In this document: positions 11,246 through 24,382 of the stretch, piece by piece | How the letters are laid out: the number at the start of each line of letters is the position of its first letter | How positions within the stretch are numbered: the first letter of the stretch is position 1 | Assembly: GCA_028583605.1 (NCBI GenBank) | Contig: CM053326.1 | Span: 36,426,931-36,490,930, forward strand | Source of the DNA: Dastarcus helophoroides | Lineage: Eukaryota > Arthropoda > Insecta > Coleoptera > Bothrideridae | DNA length: 64,000 nucleotides | Direction: 5' to 3' | Made by a program: the position numbers and the translations under genes | The notes under the pieces: model-generated | What the model saw: only the letters and a program-made list of their open reading frames with translations | Told to the model about the DNA's origin: nothing | Database searches by the model: none

Positions 11246-12383
11246 TTTGAAGACAAATTTAAAATGATTCATTAAATGCTGAGTAAGTAAACTTGAACAA
11301 ACCATGTCAAACTGCTTTTAAGTTTTAAATATTTTTTTACATTTTTCTGATAGATTTCATTGGTCACGAAAATTACTTGTTTTATTACATAATGTTTTAC
11401 TTGGAACAATTACCTAACAAGCGTATCGTTGATACACAAATTTGTTAATTAAGATAAAACACCCTACTTTCAGTTTCTACAGCTGCTTGTCGATAATTGA
11501 ACAATGCAAGGAAATTCGCTAATTTTATTCATATTTAATTTTACCTAATTTGCCCAGAAAAAAATACCACAAGTAATTACTGTGACAGGAAATAAAAGAT
11601 TTTCTTAAGGTAATGACATGTTGTTACGTTTGATGTTTTTTGAATCATTCTATATATATCTACGATCTATGTTTTATCTATTACTAGGAATGTCTTCAGC
11701 TATGTTGTTGCAAAAGAGAAGTGACAATCCTCTTCATGGTAATAGCAAATATTTTATATCAGATACAATTGAAATCCTTTCTAATGAAGTACTAGGAATA
11801 ATCTTTAAGGTGGAGCTGATGGCATTGACTTACAAAAATGGCAAAACAATGTGTTTGTTATATAATGCTTTATTATATTTCTTTAAGATAATATCAGTGA
11901 TAAAAAAAATGTGACGACCTTATACCCTCCGCTATAAGGTAACCGTGTCAAGAAACTCTGTGTTTAGCGATTTGTTATGTTGTTGTCGATTTATTTTACG
12001 ATCGTGAAACCGGAAAAATCGAATGTGCTAAGTTGTTCTTAACATATCACGACAATCTCTGATATATTTGCCGGATAATGACTGTCTTATGCGGAGCAAA
12101 AGGGAGCGTTTTGATGAATATCGCTACCAGCACTTCAATCTAACTTTCTTCCCATTTCGATCTGAATTGGAATATTAAACAGTTGTTAATAGAATATCTT
12201 AATTATTCATGGATTCATGGATGGATTAAAAACACGTAAAATAAACTCTTTAATTGAATTCATCATCATCGTAATTACCGGGATAAATTCACTTTCAAGG
12301 ATCGCTTTTTTTAAGGTACTTACGGTAACCATTCACATAAAAGTAGAGGATTAGATACTGTCCGCAAAATTCACTTGACTGTA
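11246..12383. other. non-coding, nothing recognised
   Basis: AT-rich DNA. The 98-codon open frame at 11618-11914 has no recognisable domain and a composition expected from AT-rich noise, so it is not called as a gene. Confidence 0.5.
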
Positions 12384-13735
12384 CACCGTGTTCAATCTAA
12401 GGTGCACTGTTTTTGAACATCATTTGTAGAATTAATAAGCCAATAATTTTGGCATGTTATACGCATCTCCAAGTAATTTTTTCAAAATTTTTATTTCTTC
12501 ACAAGAAAAAACAATTGTACGTAAGTGACAAAAGATTCGAATATAAATTGTATTTTTCTAAATGGAATACCCTGTAAATTTTTGTGCAATTTGATGGAGA
12601 ATTGAGTTGTCTTTACAAATATACAGATAAGGAAAAATTTTCATTGTCCATGTAAAACGCTAAGAATTGTCCCTTCCATGGTTTTCTACGGCTGCTGAAG
12701 GTATTCCCCTTCTTTGACACAGCATGCTCGTATCTTCCATTTTAGATGTTAGAAAAAACTCGTCGAGAGTTTTAAAACAGACTGGAATATTGTTAAGCGC
12801 AGTCTGGTGGCCTAATTGTAATGTTTGCAGAGTTATTTTGTTATATTCTTCTTTAGAATTATTATTTATTTTGTTTAAGAAATCTCGTTTATTTATTTTG
12901 GTTATCAAAAAATATCAGTTTTTTTTGCCTCAGACGTTGATTAAATCAACAGACTAAAAGAACAAACAGATGTGGTAGGCAAATTTTAATAAAATTGTTG
13001 CCTGCCAGTAGTAATCCCGTAACAAAACACGTTAGAAGCTATGATGTACTACTAAAATCTCCACCAGCACTGATCGCTGCGCTCTGCGTTGAATTGTTTA
13101 CACCTGTGTAGGAGAATACAAGGCGCCGCCCATCTATCCCACTATTAGCTCTCAATATTAAATCTTTCATTAACATTCTCCCTATGGACAGTGTTTGACT
13201 TTCCTGATGTATATAACGTTTAACATACCTTACCCTAAACGTTGCTGATTTAAACGTAGTTATAATTCGAGTGCCATTATATTGAAGGACTTGTAAAATT
13301 GTTAAATTTTAAAGATCACATTCTACAATGTTATCTGTTAGAAAAAAATGATGACCGTGTTAAAAACGATGCCTAAAAGTATTATCTTTTGCCCATTGTT
13401 AGAGTTTGATTAAATTTGCTGACAATGTATAATTTTTGTTAAAATAGAACCACATTTTAATCATAAACGATTAGTGCCGAATATATCAAGTATGATACAT
13501 TTTTTAAGGAAATTTAATTCTCTATCCAAACAATGAAAAATATATGGAGTGTTTCATTATAAAAATACAATTTATATTCGTATCTGTTTTTTCATGCGCT
13601 TAATAGTTTTTCTTGAGAAAAAAATAAAAAATTTGGACAAAATTATGTAGGCATTCATATAACGTACCAAAATTATTAGCCTATTAACTCTGTAAATAAT
13701 GTTTAAAAGGAGTGCGTCTTAGATTGAACACAGTG
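12384..13735. mobile_element. DNA element with about 190-bp imperfect terminal inverted repeats
   Basis: Ends read CACCGTGTTCAATCTAAG (12384) and, on the complement from 13735, CACTGTGTTCAATCTAAG, each flanked by TA (12382-12383, 13736-13737). The inverted similarity continues inward for about 190 bp, for example CGAATATAAATTGTATTTTT at 12538 and its complement at 13560-13579. TA duplications suggest the Tc1/mariner group. The interior holds one 82-codon minus-strand open frame (12660-12908) with no recognisable transposase motif, so the copy is probably non-autonomous. Confidence 0.8.
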
Positions 13736-13737
13736 TA

Positions 13738-16700
13738 CATTAAATAGGATAAATAAATATAATTTAGTTATTGAGTTATAGGCAATCAAAATTGTCAATT
13801 AATAACCTAACAACTGAGTTTATTGTTAGACTTATTCCATCCAATCTTGATGAATACAATATATTATGTTAAGGATGGACAAGGTATGGCAAGATCTGGC
13901 TGAAAATGTTTTTCGATCACTAGCATCCTGGCGTATTTCAGCACAGTTCCCCGATAAAATCAAAATGTATCTACGTATTAAATTTTTTTTTTATTTCAGA
14001 AGCCATTATTCTAAACTCATCACCAGTATTTATTTACTGAATGCTAACACAACGATTAGCTCGAACCCTCAAAACCTAATTTACCTTCGTATGTATTCGA
14101 TGAAACTGTCAAAACGTAGTCTGTAAATATTTCATAAATAACTTGCATATTTATACATTTTGTCAAAAAAGCATTGAAAATAACTCAGTACTGCTTTGAA
14201 ACAGTTTAGTTATAATAACTGACACGAAAAAGTAAAGTGGAAATACTCAACATTTACAATAATAATTTATGTAAAGTGATTTGCCATACATCATCAACTT
14301 ATCCTAAAACACATCGTAGAGAAGCTATAAATCTTGAAATTATTCAACCAGTAAATTCAAGATCTATAATCTCCACTAACAATGTAAGAGATTAGAGCTC
14401 ACGAGACAATATTATTGAAATACATGTATAGAAGAGAAAATTGCCTGTCATTATTACACCAGATATTAAATAAAAATATAGCGGACAGCTGGTATTATAA
14501 TGGCTTATATCAAACAGAGAACGGTAGCTAATTACACAAACAAGTGCACAGTGTATTGGGCACCACTCCTAAGTGAAGGGTTTATAATTTTTCTCCTTAC
14601 ATTCAAGTCCGATTTCAGAAACTGTGTTAAAAGCTTTGATTTGATAGATCTGCGAAATACTATGTTTATGTCAAAATGAAGAATAATTTCTCTATCTATG
14701 TCACATATCATATCATATCATATAATAGAAGACAACTAATAGAAGACAACTACACTGCAACAGATGAAGAGTGTCTAACATCCAGAAGGAAATAACGAGG
14801 CTTAAACGAATAAATGCTTTGTCGAGATGAAGTAATAACTGATTAAGTCTAAATTCTTAGACGTTAAATAGTAGAATTTTTAGACAATTACACCACAGTA
14901 AGCGCTTCAGATGTGTATGTTAAATTAGCCCCTCATTACTGAAATAACTTCGACATTACCAATGGGTAAATCTGCATTGAACTATTTCTATATTACCATA
15001 TTTCCATAAACCATTAGTCAATTCTGCCGTAAGAAATACACCTAAACACTTAAAAGGTCATTTGATTAAATCCCATGAATATTTACTATGTGTTGGCAAA
15101 GTCACTTTCTTTTCAGTACATTTGCAAGAAATATTGCATTGCGATTTTTTTCACAGAAATGCAAATTACTGCTACTGCGAAAACATGCTTTTACTTAAAT
15201 GTCATTGTGCTTCATACGGCATTGAACAAATAAATTTAATGATAGGCATTAACTTAAACAAGTTATTGTTCCTCTTTTAGGTGTGTTACAATAAATTTAC
15301 TTTGGTCAGGTATTACCAAGTGATCTATATCTCGCATCTGTCATGGTACATATGTAAGATTTTCCCTAGCACTTTCTAATTTAATAACAATTTTATATAC
15401 ACCATATAGACCGTTACCTTCAAAATAACTGAATGAGTTGAGTATACAAATCCTAAAATTGCAAATTTCTAAATTGAATGGCTTTTTGATGAGATGGATG
15501 TCACAATATCGAAACCGTAACGTAATTTGTAAAATTATAAATCATATGAATTTTATAAATAGAAAATGTATAGGCATTTTAAATATACTGCTAATATTAC
15601 ACAGTCATTGTTCTTCTAATACTGCCATCCACCTAATTGCAATGGTCAAATTTTCTGCTCGAATTCTTTAAATGTGGTTTCAAATAATGTGGTTTTTAAG
15701 AACCATTTGGGCACATGTTGTAGGATATGTTGTTAGATGATTTCCAAATACAATTAAAAACAATTGGTTTAGTCTATCGAATGTGATGATACGTTATCAC
15801 AGCATTAAATGAAAGAACTTTTTGGACACTTCTTCCGGAATCTTCATTAACTGCTGTGTGGCATTTTTAAGATGATTTTGTTACATTACCTAAAAATTTT
15901 AGAACTAAATAAGTATTTATTGCCTAGTATGTCACAAATCACATAAATTAAGAAGATTCACCTATCATCTTCAAAAATAATGCAAAATATTTAAAATTTA
16001 AATATCAGACGACAACATCAATGATTAACAACGTAAATCTAAGCTGATTCACCTATGAGCTTTAAAACTAATGCAAAATATTTAAAATTTAAATGTCAGA
16101 CGTCAAGCACGAAAATAACTAACAACGCGATGGACGTACGCTACCTAAATTACATCAATGATTAACAACCTGAACGCATATTTATCTAAACCATAACTTC
16201 ATATCCGAAGACACATTCTACGCACTTCAACATTCGATTCTAGACACAAACAAAGCACTTGCCCAGCAATTTACACGTCGTTGATAAGTGCAGATTCTGA
16301 TGAGGTAAAATTTAACTTTTATGACAATAGAATGAAACTAAACGGTATCGTCAACATAAAATCTAGTGCATTTTGCCCAGAAATTTTGCAAGAAAAACCT
16401 GAATCTTGTGTCATTTAATTTGTTTCATTTATTCCCTTTAATTTCATTCAAATTCGTTAGTACCCTATGTCAATGAAACTTTAATGTTTTTTCTTCCATT
16501 AAAATTGTTGTGCTTTCCATTGTCAGTAAACGAAATTTATAAGCAAGGGTTTGGATCGCTTACTAAAAGGACCTTGAATGAATTTCAATTGCATTTAGTC
16601 TCCTCTTGTACTGCATTTCTGTTGCAGCAATATCAAATAAGGCCTGTGCCAATACAACGTGTAATTGTCTGATCGCCAAATTGATATGTTCATCCAACTG

Positions 16701-18985
16701 CATGTAAGTGAACTCATTACTCAGGTATACTGGCATTGCATAATTGAATTACATCCGTGCTTTGTTAGCCACAGAAATGCTTTAATGGAGTCCTAATAAG
16801 GCTTACATATTTTGCAACAAGATATAGCATTAGGTTGGTAGGTATTCCCTACGTATTAATTTAAAAATAAGTAAAGTATTTCCATGATTTAAATGAAGAA
16901 TATATTTCCAAGGATATATTTCTGTCATACTGGCAAATTAATAGCAATTTAAAAACTGGAAAAGGTCTGAGCGAATTCTCAACTGCATGATAGGATAATT
17001 TATAAATATCTAAAGGGTTTTCAGAGAATATAATGTACTGAATACTTAATTTAGAAAAATTGCGAGTTTTAAATCTAGACGTTTTCACTCTACTTATCAA
17101 GATTTTTTTCTTGCTTTTTTTTGTAACGTGTAAGTTCTGAACAAAGAACCAATATAAATTCACAATTTTTCATTGTCACCAAAGAATAGAAATTGTATGC
17201 ACCCTAACAAACGGATAAATGCATATAAAGATAGTTTAAGCGAGAGTCAGTTACTTGCTAATAGATGTTTATGTTGATAAAACATTCAAAACTTTTAACA
17301 CACCAATGACGCTGCAAATAAAATTAATTAACCCACCAGCAGTTTCCATTTATGGCGGCATTTCTAAACGTGGAAACTGAATGCAAATCTCTATTAGTTA
17401 CATTTGAATAGACAAATCAGATTAGAATTTGTTAACATATCATCTGAACTAATAAGCGGAAGTTACCGCTGCATAAAGAAAATATCCTTATAGGGTGGAG
17501 TAGAGCGAAAGTGCTTTGTTATGTTATAAACTAGTTTGCCTCCAAGCCACAGAGGACTACTCACCGGTAATTACATACGTTCGTATAATACATCATTCTA
17601 TGAATTACTGGCTTGGGTCAAGGATTTACTATTATGCCAAATTCAAATTTAGGTAATTCCATTTTCTGTTTCAGATGAGAGAATATTGGCTTACATATTA
17701 TTTGGCCAATCAAAGACCTTCAAATATCCAATAAAAGTTTCCTAATAAATTGTGTGGAATTTTAGGCGCAGAAAATGTGCAACAAACCTGTTGTCCCGTT
17801 TGTGAAATCATCGGTTAAAAAATGAGAAAAAATACACTCTTTATGCCGCATTTTTCGAGCACAAGCAGTTTTGCAACCGTTGTAAAATTTAATGAGCACC
17901 ATACGAAAGCAATCAAATTATTGTATTTTCTAATTAGATTTAACCAACTTAACTATTTGTCGGTTTAACCAGGCATATTACGTTTCATAATCAAGTCGTA
18001 AGACTATTCATCTAGTCTAATTGGTAATCGAGTATCTATCAAGTGAATAACCTTAAACGTTATGTACTTTTAATAAAGTCTTGCGGGCTAATCTTAATTG
18101 AGCAAAAATCGGTGAGAGTAATGACAATGATTGGAATATAGTGGAGACTATGGAAAGGTTTGCTTTGCATGTAAAGTTGGGCATTGAAAATGGGAAAAAT
18201 TGCTCAGGGCCAGCATTACACGATCTACTAATTTTATTTCAAATGTCTGAAACTGTGTCACATGTAAATACTTATTACCGTAAATTACCGTTAACAAACT
18301 CGGGGGCAATTGTAACAGTGTGATATATTTTACAGGATTACGGTTGAAATTTTTCTTAAACCACACTTATGATGAATTTCCTTACAGTCCAACTATTTAT
18401 TTTTATTGCAACCATCTTAACTTACCTCGGTGTGTCACTAAAATTAAAATTGTATTACTTTATATGGCAACATTTTATTACATAATTATATATGCATTTC
18501 TAAATTTTTAAACTCTTTGCGGTAATGGGAACACTTACTTGATAAATTCTAAAAACCGGCATTGTAACCGAATGTTTATTAATCAACCAATAGTCCCCAA
18601 TAGTGGCTTCTAGGCTTCCAATAGGAGAACTAGGCCACCGCCTAGGCTGCTGGAATTAAGGATCAGTAGAAGGATAATACGAGGCCATGTCTGAGAATCA
18701 TGACCAAGGTTCTTTTTTCTATTAACAAAATTTCATTAGCTAGGTATCTGACAATATATTTTTCGTGTAAGTAGTTTTTTAGTTGAGAAAAATTGTAGGG
18801 TCGCCTTGAATTGAAAGTAGAGAGTACATGAATATCCTACACTCATCCGTGAGGGTAACGGTCGTTCTCCTATAATATGCATTTTGAAGGTCTTCCTAAT
18901 ATGTATGTGGCAATTACTAGGGGCGTATTCTTCTGCTCATCCTCTTTTTTATGATCTACATGGATGTAAATTTGTATATCCCGAG
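13738..18985. other. non-coding, nothing recognised apart from a short duplication
   Basis: Five kilobases of AT-rich DNA with only short, unconvincing open frames (13866, 15062, 15438, 16484, 16861, 18141). Local simple sequence CATAT repeats near 14708. No gene is supported. It may be the intergenic space between the DSL gene and the proline-rich gene, or part of a larger transcription unit. Confidence 0.45.
15951..16108. repeat. 91-bp direct duplication
   Basis: GATTCACCTAT...AATGCAAAATATTTAAAAT...TCAGACG occurs at 15955 and again at 16046, a period of 91 bp, with a few substitutions between copies. Confidence 0.7.
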
Positions 18986-18989
18986 GCTA

Positions 18990-21400
18990 GGGTGATCTTA
19001 AGCGTAACGGGCGTAATTCAAAGGCATGTCGAGCCACACTTGACTTCTCAGTTCTTCCGTACCTCAAATGAGCCAAATGTTTCTTCAGTAGGATTTTAAG
19101 AGATCGTCTAGTTTGCCCGACATACTTTTTTAGGACAATCCCTACATGAAATTTGGTAAATACCAGACTTATCCGTTTGCTCTACTTTATCCTTTAAACT
19201 ACCCAAAAGCGAATTTAATTTTCCGTTAGAAATATAAATAACCTGGAAGCCCTGGTTTCGTAAAATTCCACCCAAACCCTGCGTGAGCGAAGGTTCAAAT
19301 AGAAGTGAGACGAATTTAAAGTTTTTGTTTTCATCAGCTCGGAAACTTGTAGTGTTCACTAATTCACATTTAAATTTTTTCTTATTAATAATTTTATAAA
19401 TAATATTTGGATTAACTTCAGCGATATATTTAATTGTCTTTAACTATTTTCCGAATCTTTTCCTACTGAGGGAGACTCAGAAGACGATGGGCAAGGAAAT
19501 TGAAGCTTACCATTTTGTGTTGTATGCAATAGTTAGAATCGGAAGTTATAAAGCGGAAGGTACTAGAATCTTTTCCTTATACATCAAATTCTAATCTATT
19601 TTTATTTCAAATAACTAAAGTGTCTGCTTCTTTCTCTAATTCTACGGTGAATTTAACTGTTGGAAAACGTGAATTTAAAACATCAATGAAATTATCTAAA
19701 TTTTGATTTTTTGTGTCAAAAATAGCAAAAATATCATCTACATATCTAATCCATACCCTAGAAAACAAACTGCATTTATTTTTAAAACGATTTTCAAAAA
19801 CATCCATGAAGAGCTCAGCTATGAAAGGTAACAAAGGATTTCCCATGGCTGCTGCCTCAAGTTGTTCATAAAATTCAAAATTCGTTATTAATTTGAAAAT
19901 AATTTTGATCCACACATATTTTCGTTAATGAAATATATTCGTCAATAATTTTGCCTAAAAGGTTGTTAGATTCCAGCAGATCTCGAAGGTATAATAAGGT
20001 TTGAGGTATGGGTACACTGGGAAAGAGGGAAGAAACATCAAAAGAAACCAGCGTTTCACCCTCTTCATTCTGAATATTCTGCACAAACTCTTGGGAATTC
20101 TTGACTGATAAATTGAGTTATTGGAATTCTAATTTGCTGAATTCTTTTACTAGCCATTTTGATAAATCCTAGGTCGGTGCTCCAATAGCTGACACAATTG
20201 GTCTCACCGCCTTTCCGGGATTTATGTATTTTTGGCAGACAATATAATTTAGGTACAGTGAGGTTAGATACATGGAGGGATCTTTTTAAAATTGAAGTAA
20301 TAAGGTTGTTTACTTTTGTCGAGCACTTTTTTCAGCCCATTTAACATTTTACTCAAAGGGTTCTTCTGTAATTTTTGATATGGGCCATTACTAATGAGTG
20401 TGTCAACTCGTTCGTAATAGTCCTTTTTATCTAAAATCACAACTTTATTACCTTTATCTGCCTTTACATAAAAACAATCGTAGTCTTTTGATAATATTTC
20501 TGTTCGTTACGTGTGATGGTTTAACGTTTTTTTAGATTTCTAGAAAGCTTTTGTCTGCAAGCCTCTAGTGTCGTCCGCCATGGAACTCAAGGAGCTCTCA
20601 ATGGACACAACATCTTCCAAATCGGCGCGGGAGGATGGCAGGGTGTAATTAAGCCCTTTGTTCAAAAGGCCTAATTCAGCTTTGTCAAAATGCTGCGAAG
20701 AGAGGTTTTCTACAATATTAATATTTTTATTTTTCTGAGAAGAATGTTCTTTAAGGGCACCTAATTTGCATAATTTCTTCTTCAGAATGTTCGACTTTTG
20801 TCTAACCTTCTCAGAGATGGTACAGAACATTTTCCTCTGAAATTCACAAAATTCTACAAATTCATATTCACTTAAATTACTGGTTAATTCTAAGTAAAGT
20901 CCATAAGATTGCAACTCAAGCTTACTTCGTTTACTGTACTGAGGATCTAGTTCCAAATCAAGCCATTTTTGTTTAGCGGTGTGCGTAACTTCGTTCGCCA
21001 CTGACCAATTGATAGGTAAACTAATGTTGATGAAGTTTGGAAAAACTTTATTTTTCCGGCATTTATTAAGGTAGTAGATGTCAGCAGATATTAATCTCAT
21101 TTTAGCAGTTACCTTAAAGTAGAGATTCAGTTTTGTAGACCGGTAAGCCATAAGTTTGATGGAACGGACTGGTCCTTGGTTATCTTCAAAAATTGATTAG
21201 ATGCACATGCGCGTTCGGGTGCGGCCGATCATGCACGAAGTGAATATTCTGAGTATATAAGGATTAATTTTAAGATTAGATGTTAGTTTCTCTCTGAAGA
21301 TGACAGCTTGGCTGTCGTAACGCGTTAGAGCAACCTTTGTTGTGTTTTTTAATCTTTCTTGGTTTCAGGGGACAAGTTCTGTATTTTAATTCTGGCATAC
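18990..21400 (-). mobile_element. decayed Penelope-like retroelement, family A
   Basis: The minus strand encodes, in broken frames, a Penelope-like protein. The N-terminal region is at 20540-21151 (ATG at 21151; includes LLNKGLNYTLP and a Lys-rich stretch). An RT follows, with VSFDVSSLFPSVPI (about 20045), LEAAAMGNPLLPFIAELFMD (about 19850) and the catalytic box RYVDDIFAIF (about 19750). The C-terminal GIY-YIG endonuclease has SGIYQISCRDCPKK (about 19145), then HLAHLRYGRTEKSSVARHAF (about 19080-19020). At least three frame breaks and several stops make it inactive. Penelope elements move by target-primed reverse transcription using this RT and GIY-YIG nuclease. Beyond the ATG, 21152-21400 holds terminal-repeat sequence with a hammerhead-like motif in the opposite orientation, an inverted-end arrangement known for Penelope elements. 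Confidence 0.88.
21290..21330 (+). ncRNA. hammerhead-ribozyme-like motif, family A, core mutated
   Basis: Seen in order: CTCT (21290-21293), CTGAAGA (21294-21300, fits CUGANGA), hairpin GACAGC-TTG-GCTGTC (21302-21316), GTAA (expected GAAA), CGCGTT, then AGAG (21327-21330), which pairs with CTCT as stem I. This is the layout of the minimal hammerhead described in Penelope-like elements. The A-to-T change in the GAAA box should impair cleavage. Confidence 0.65.
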
Positions 21401-23622
21401 ATTTTCAACGCGTGACGAATCAGAAATTTATTATTCTTATCATTTGCCACCGAACCAAAGGATCGTATTTTTTTTTTAATATCTCTATTTGTTATTCATT
21501 GAAATAAAACGTTATTGTTAAGGATCTTTTTTTTAGATTGTTATCACGCAACTAAGGGGATTGCCTTTTCAGTAAATTTTGCATTTATTAGACGTTAGAC
21601 TGTTAATTGTAGCGGATTGATCAGTAAACCTATGGTTTGCTCTTTAGTTTGTAATGTATTTTGTGTTGGTAATGTTTAGCAACGTTCACCAAGTCTTGGT
21701 GTTGGCGCTGCTTATTTATATCATTATATTATTGGTCCAATGGTCTGTCACTAGATTTGCTTCCCATTAGATAAAATGTCGATGTTAACGTATTTGATGT
21801 TATGTCTTTATGGAAATCATCGTTTTAGTTCAGATGTCCCTTCCCCTCTAAGCTTAAATTTTTAAGTAAAATAGTAGTTTTGTTAGGCCTTAAACAATAC
21901 TTTAGGACGTTCTTGTGTTTCGATTATTTTTAAGATATCAGCTTTTGAGACTTTTAGTTTTGTATTTTTAATTTTTCGTTGAATATATCATAGCCAGCTG
22001 GCCTCAACCTTCGTTTTTAGTTTATTTACCTTATTTTATGGCCAATTTAAATGTAAAAGGTTGGGCCATTGGGGTTTGCCAAACCAGTGAAGGGGTCGTG
22101 ATCAGGGAAAGTTGAATTTGTCAGTACTCGTGTATTGTTTTGAAGAATGGCCATATATGAGGGAATGCAACGGTGCGTCATTACCACCCATTCGCGAGCC
22201 CCCTCTGGACAATTACAAGTGTTGGCAAGAAAGGCTTTTTATCGAGATTGTTCCCGAAGCTGAGGAGACGTTATACCTTTCCCGTGTCATTTAGGTTTTA
22301 GGTATAGTAATTCTCCTGTGTTTAATTTTTCAATTTTAAAATGGGATAAGTTATGTCACGTCAGTAAATAGTTTTAGAAATTTTTGACTATTTATTAATT
22401 GAACATTGGAACGAAGGCTGGACTGTTTTTGGTAGTAATTGGTAACCGTTAATTGTTTAATGTTGTCGAAATTTAGTTAAGCTTATCGCTTAGATTATTT
22501 AGCTGCAACACGCTTCTTTTAGAGCCATTTATTTTTCAACTGCTGGATGTACGGTTTCTTTTATGTATGTTAACGCCCCACTTGTAAAAAATAGCATTTT
22601 AGCTACTTATCCAATACAAAATATTATTAAAATTTTTAAAATTATATAGATTGATGTTTTATTGATCTCAAATGTAAAATAAAATACATGAAAATAAATA
22701 AATGTATAGCTAATCAATTCCATGACTTTCTCTGATTCTTAAAAGCTCAACGTGAATGATAGTAAAAAAGAATCCATTAACACCTAGACAAAATTGATTA
22801 CTTTAAGTGAATTGCAATAGCTCTCTCAAATTTAAGTTTTAATTACTGCGAGTAAAAACTATAAATGAAAATCAGTTAACATTTAAACAACAGTCCTGTA
22901 TTTTTTATGAGTTTACAGATTAAAATAAATAAGCGGTCACTATAACAACATTGTGGGGTTATTTTAAATAGAAAGTATAGCTGATCTATCTATCTTAATC
23001 AAGTTAATCACGTTATTTAATAATTAATTTATTTAACACGGCAACTATTGCAATATCCTTATTTTGTTTTACGTGCTTGCGATGTAAAAATATTTCCATT
23101 ATTATATTTCATGTGTGCATTATTTTCAACACTGAAAACTGTGCATTATTCTCAACACTGAAAACACTGTACCATGTTTGTTAAATTTGTGTAATGAGAA
23201 TTTAGGTGAAAAATATTTAGTGAGCTATCGTCAATATTAAAATTTCTGCAGCCTTAACTATCCTACCACTTTAGTATTCTTTAATTTTGGAGTGTGTTGG
23301 TGGTATTATTAAAAATAGAGTGTTATTGGGGTTTCACTATGATTCTGTAACGCTCTATTAATTGTCTTTTTTTTCGTTCGTTTCAGAAAATAACATTACC
23401 TAATAGGTGTTGATAAAAGTTTCCTATAATGCAAAAATAAAAGATGGATTTTTCTGTTGGGTATGGTAAAGTAATGGGACGTAGTAAACTCGTAGCAGTT
23501 TAGGTCTTCATTCTAATTTTCCAAATTTCTAGTAGTTCTAAATTTATCTTTAAATAGTAGGAGACACAAATAGTCACATTTTTTGTCGCAGTAATTAAAA
23601 AATTTAACATTTATTACAGTTA
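21401..23622. other. non-coding, nothing recognised
   Basis: No gene supported. 22000-22290 is less AT-rich and contains a 60-codon open frame (22112-22294) that I cannot relate to any family. A 26-bp direct duplication (TGTGCATTATTTTCAACACT plus 6 bases) lies at 23114-23165. Confidence 0.45.
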
Positions 23623-23635
23623 TCGGATCCAAAGA

Positions 23636-23835
23636 AGGTTTCACCCCTTTACCACATCGGCAATTAAATACATAATTACGCCAGCAGATCTGGCATTTTC
23701 AAGCACTTAAAAATGCCAGTTCTGCTGGCGAAATATATATCGCGTAATTATTTATTTAATTTATGATGTGGTAAAGGGGTGAAAATTTCTTTGGACTTAA
23801 TCACAAGCCACAATGTTTAGTTTAGTGCTTTTGTA
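23636..23835. repeat. palindromic MITE, copy 2
   Basis: The left arm contains CACCCCTTTACCACATC and the right arm GATGTGGTAAAGGGGTG. A second, inner hairpin lies at the centre (CCAGCAGATCTGGCATTTT against AAAATGCCAGTTCTGCTGG), and the same tail follows as in copy 1 (CTTAATCACAAGCCACAATG). Flanks AGTTATCGGAT and AGTTATTGGAT (23625-23635, 23836-23846) look like an 11-bp target duplication. Duplications of 9-11 bp are typical of Mutator-like elements, so that is the tentative affinity. Confidence 0.78.
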
Positions 23836-24172
23836 GTTATTGGATGAAAAAAAAAATTCAAGTTGATCGTAATTTTTAATACAACATTAGTTGTTTACAA
23901 GTCGAGAGCATTTCAATACGTTATATCTTACAAAAACAAAAATATTTTAATAAATATTTTTGTTTTTCGTCGTTAAATTATAGCGTATTAAAAATTCCTT
24001 GACTTGCATAAAAATTGACGATTAATTCAAAAATTTATTTTTTTATGGAGCATCCTATTTACAATTAGATATATTGGGTCAATTTTTATATATCCTGAAG
24101 TCTCACAGAAAATGTATATTATTTCCTTTGTATTTTTTTTTGTTCAACAGACTAGTCCTTGATTATCTTCAA

Positions 24173-24382
24173 AAATTGAAATACAAATCTTATCCCCTAA
24201 AACCAAGAAAGAGAAAAAAAACACAAAAAAGTTTGCTTTGACTTATTTCGGTAGCAAAGCTATCATCTTCAGAGAGATACTGTATCTCTCTGGCTTTCGA
24301 AACCTGTCAGAGCAACCTTTGTTGTGTTTTGTAATCTTTCTTGGTTCCAGGAGACAAGATTTGTACTTCAATTTTTTTGTAG
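24173..24382. mobile_element. head-to-head pair of Penelope family-A ends
   Basis: The left arm begins TTGAAATACAAATCTTATCC and CCAAGAAAGAG; the right arm ends CTTTCTTGG-TTCCAGGAGACAAGAT-TTGTACTTCAA. The arms are inverted copies meeting at TATCTCTCT near 24280. The sequence matches the end of the family-A element at 21290-21380 and the palindrome at 62844-63018. There is no coding content. The upstream phrase CTAGTCCTTGATTATCTTC (about 24153) also occurs beside the other copies. Confidence 0.8.
24241..24280 (-). ncRNA. hammerhead-like motif, family A, conserved core
   Basis: The minus strand has CTGAAGA (24266-24272), hairpin GATAGC-TTT-GCTACC, then an intact GAAA (24246-24249). The bases after GAAA no longer complement the CTCT upstream of CTGAAGA, so stem I is lost and self-cleavage is doubtful. 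Confidence 0.5.

Noticed and set aside
11618..11914. 98-codon + strand open frame
   Set aside because: No domain, no splice or promoter context that convinces, and a composition expected from AT-rich DNA.
14700..14750. Short CATAT run followed by a duplicated AATAGAAGACAACT
   Set aside because: Simple-sequence slippage; too small to mean more.
22112..22294. 60-codon open frame in a less AT-rich patch
   Set aside because: No homology I recognise and no exon signals strong enough to call it.
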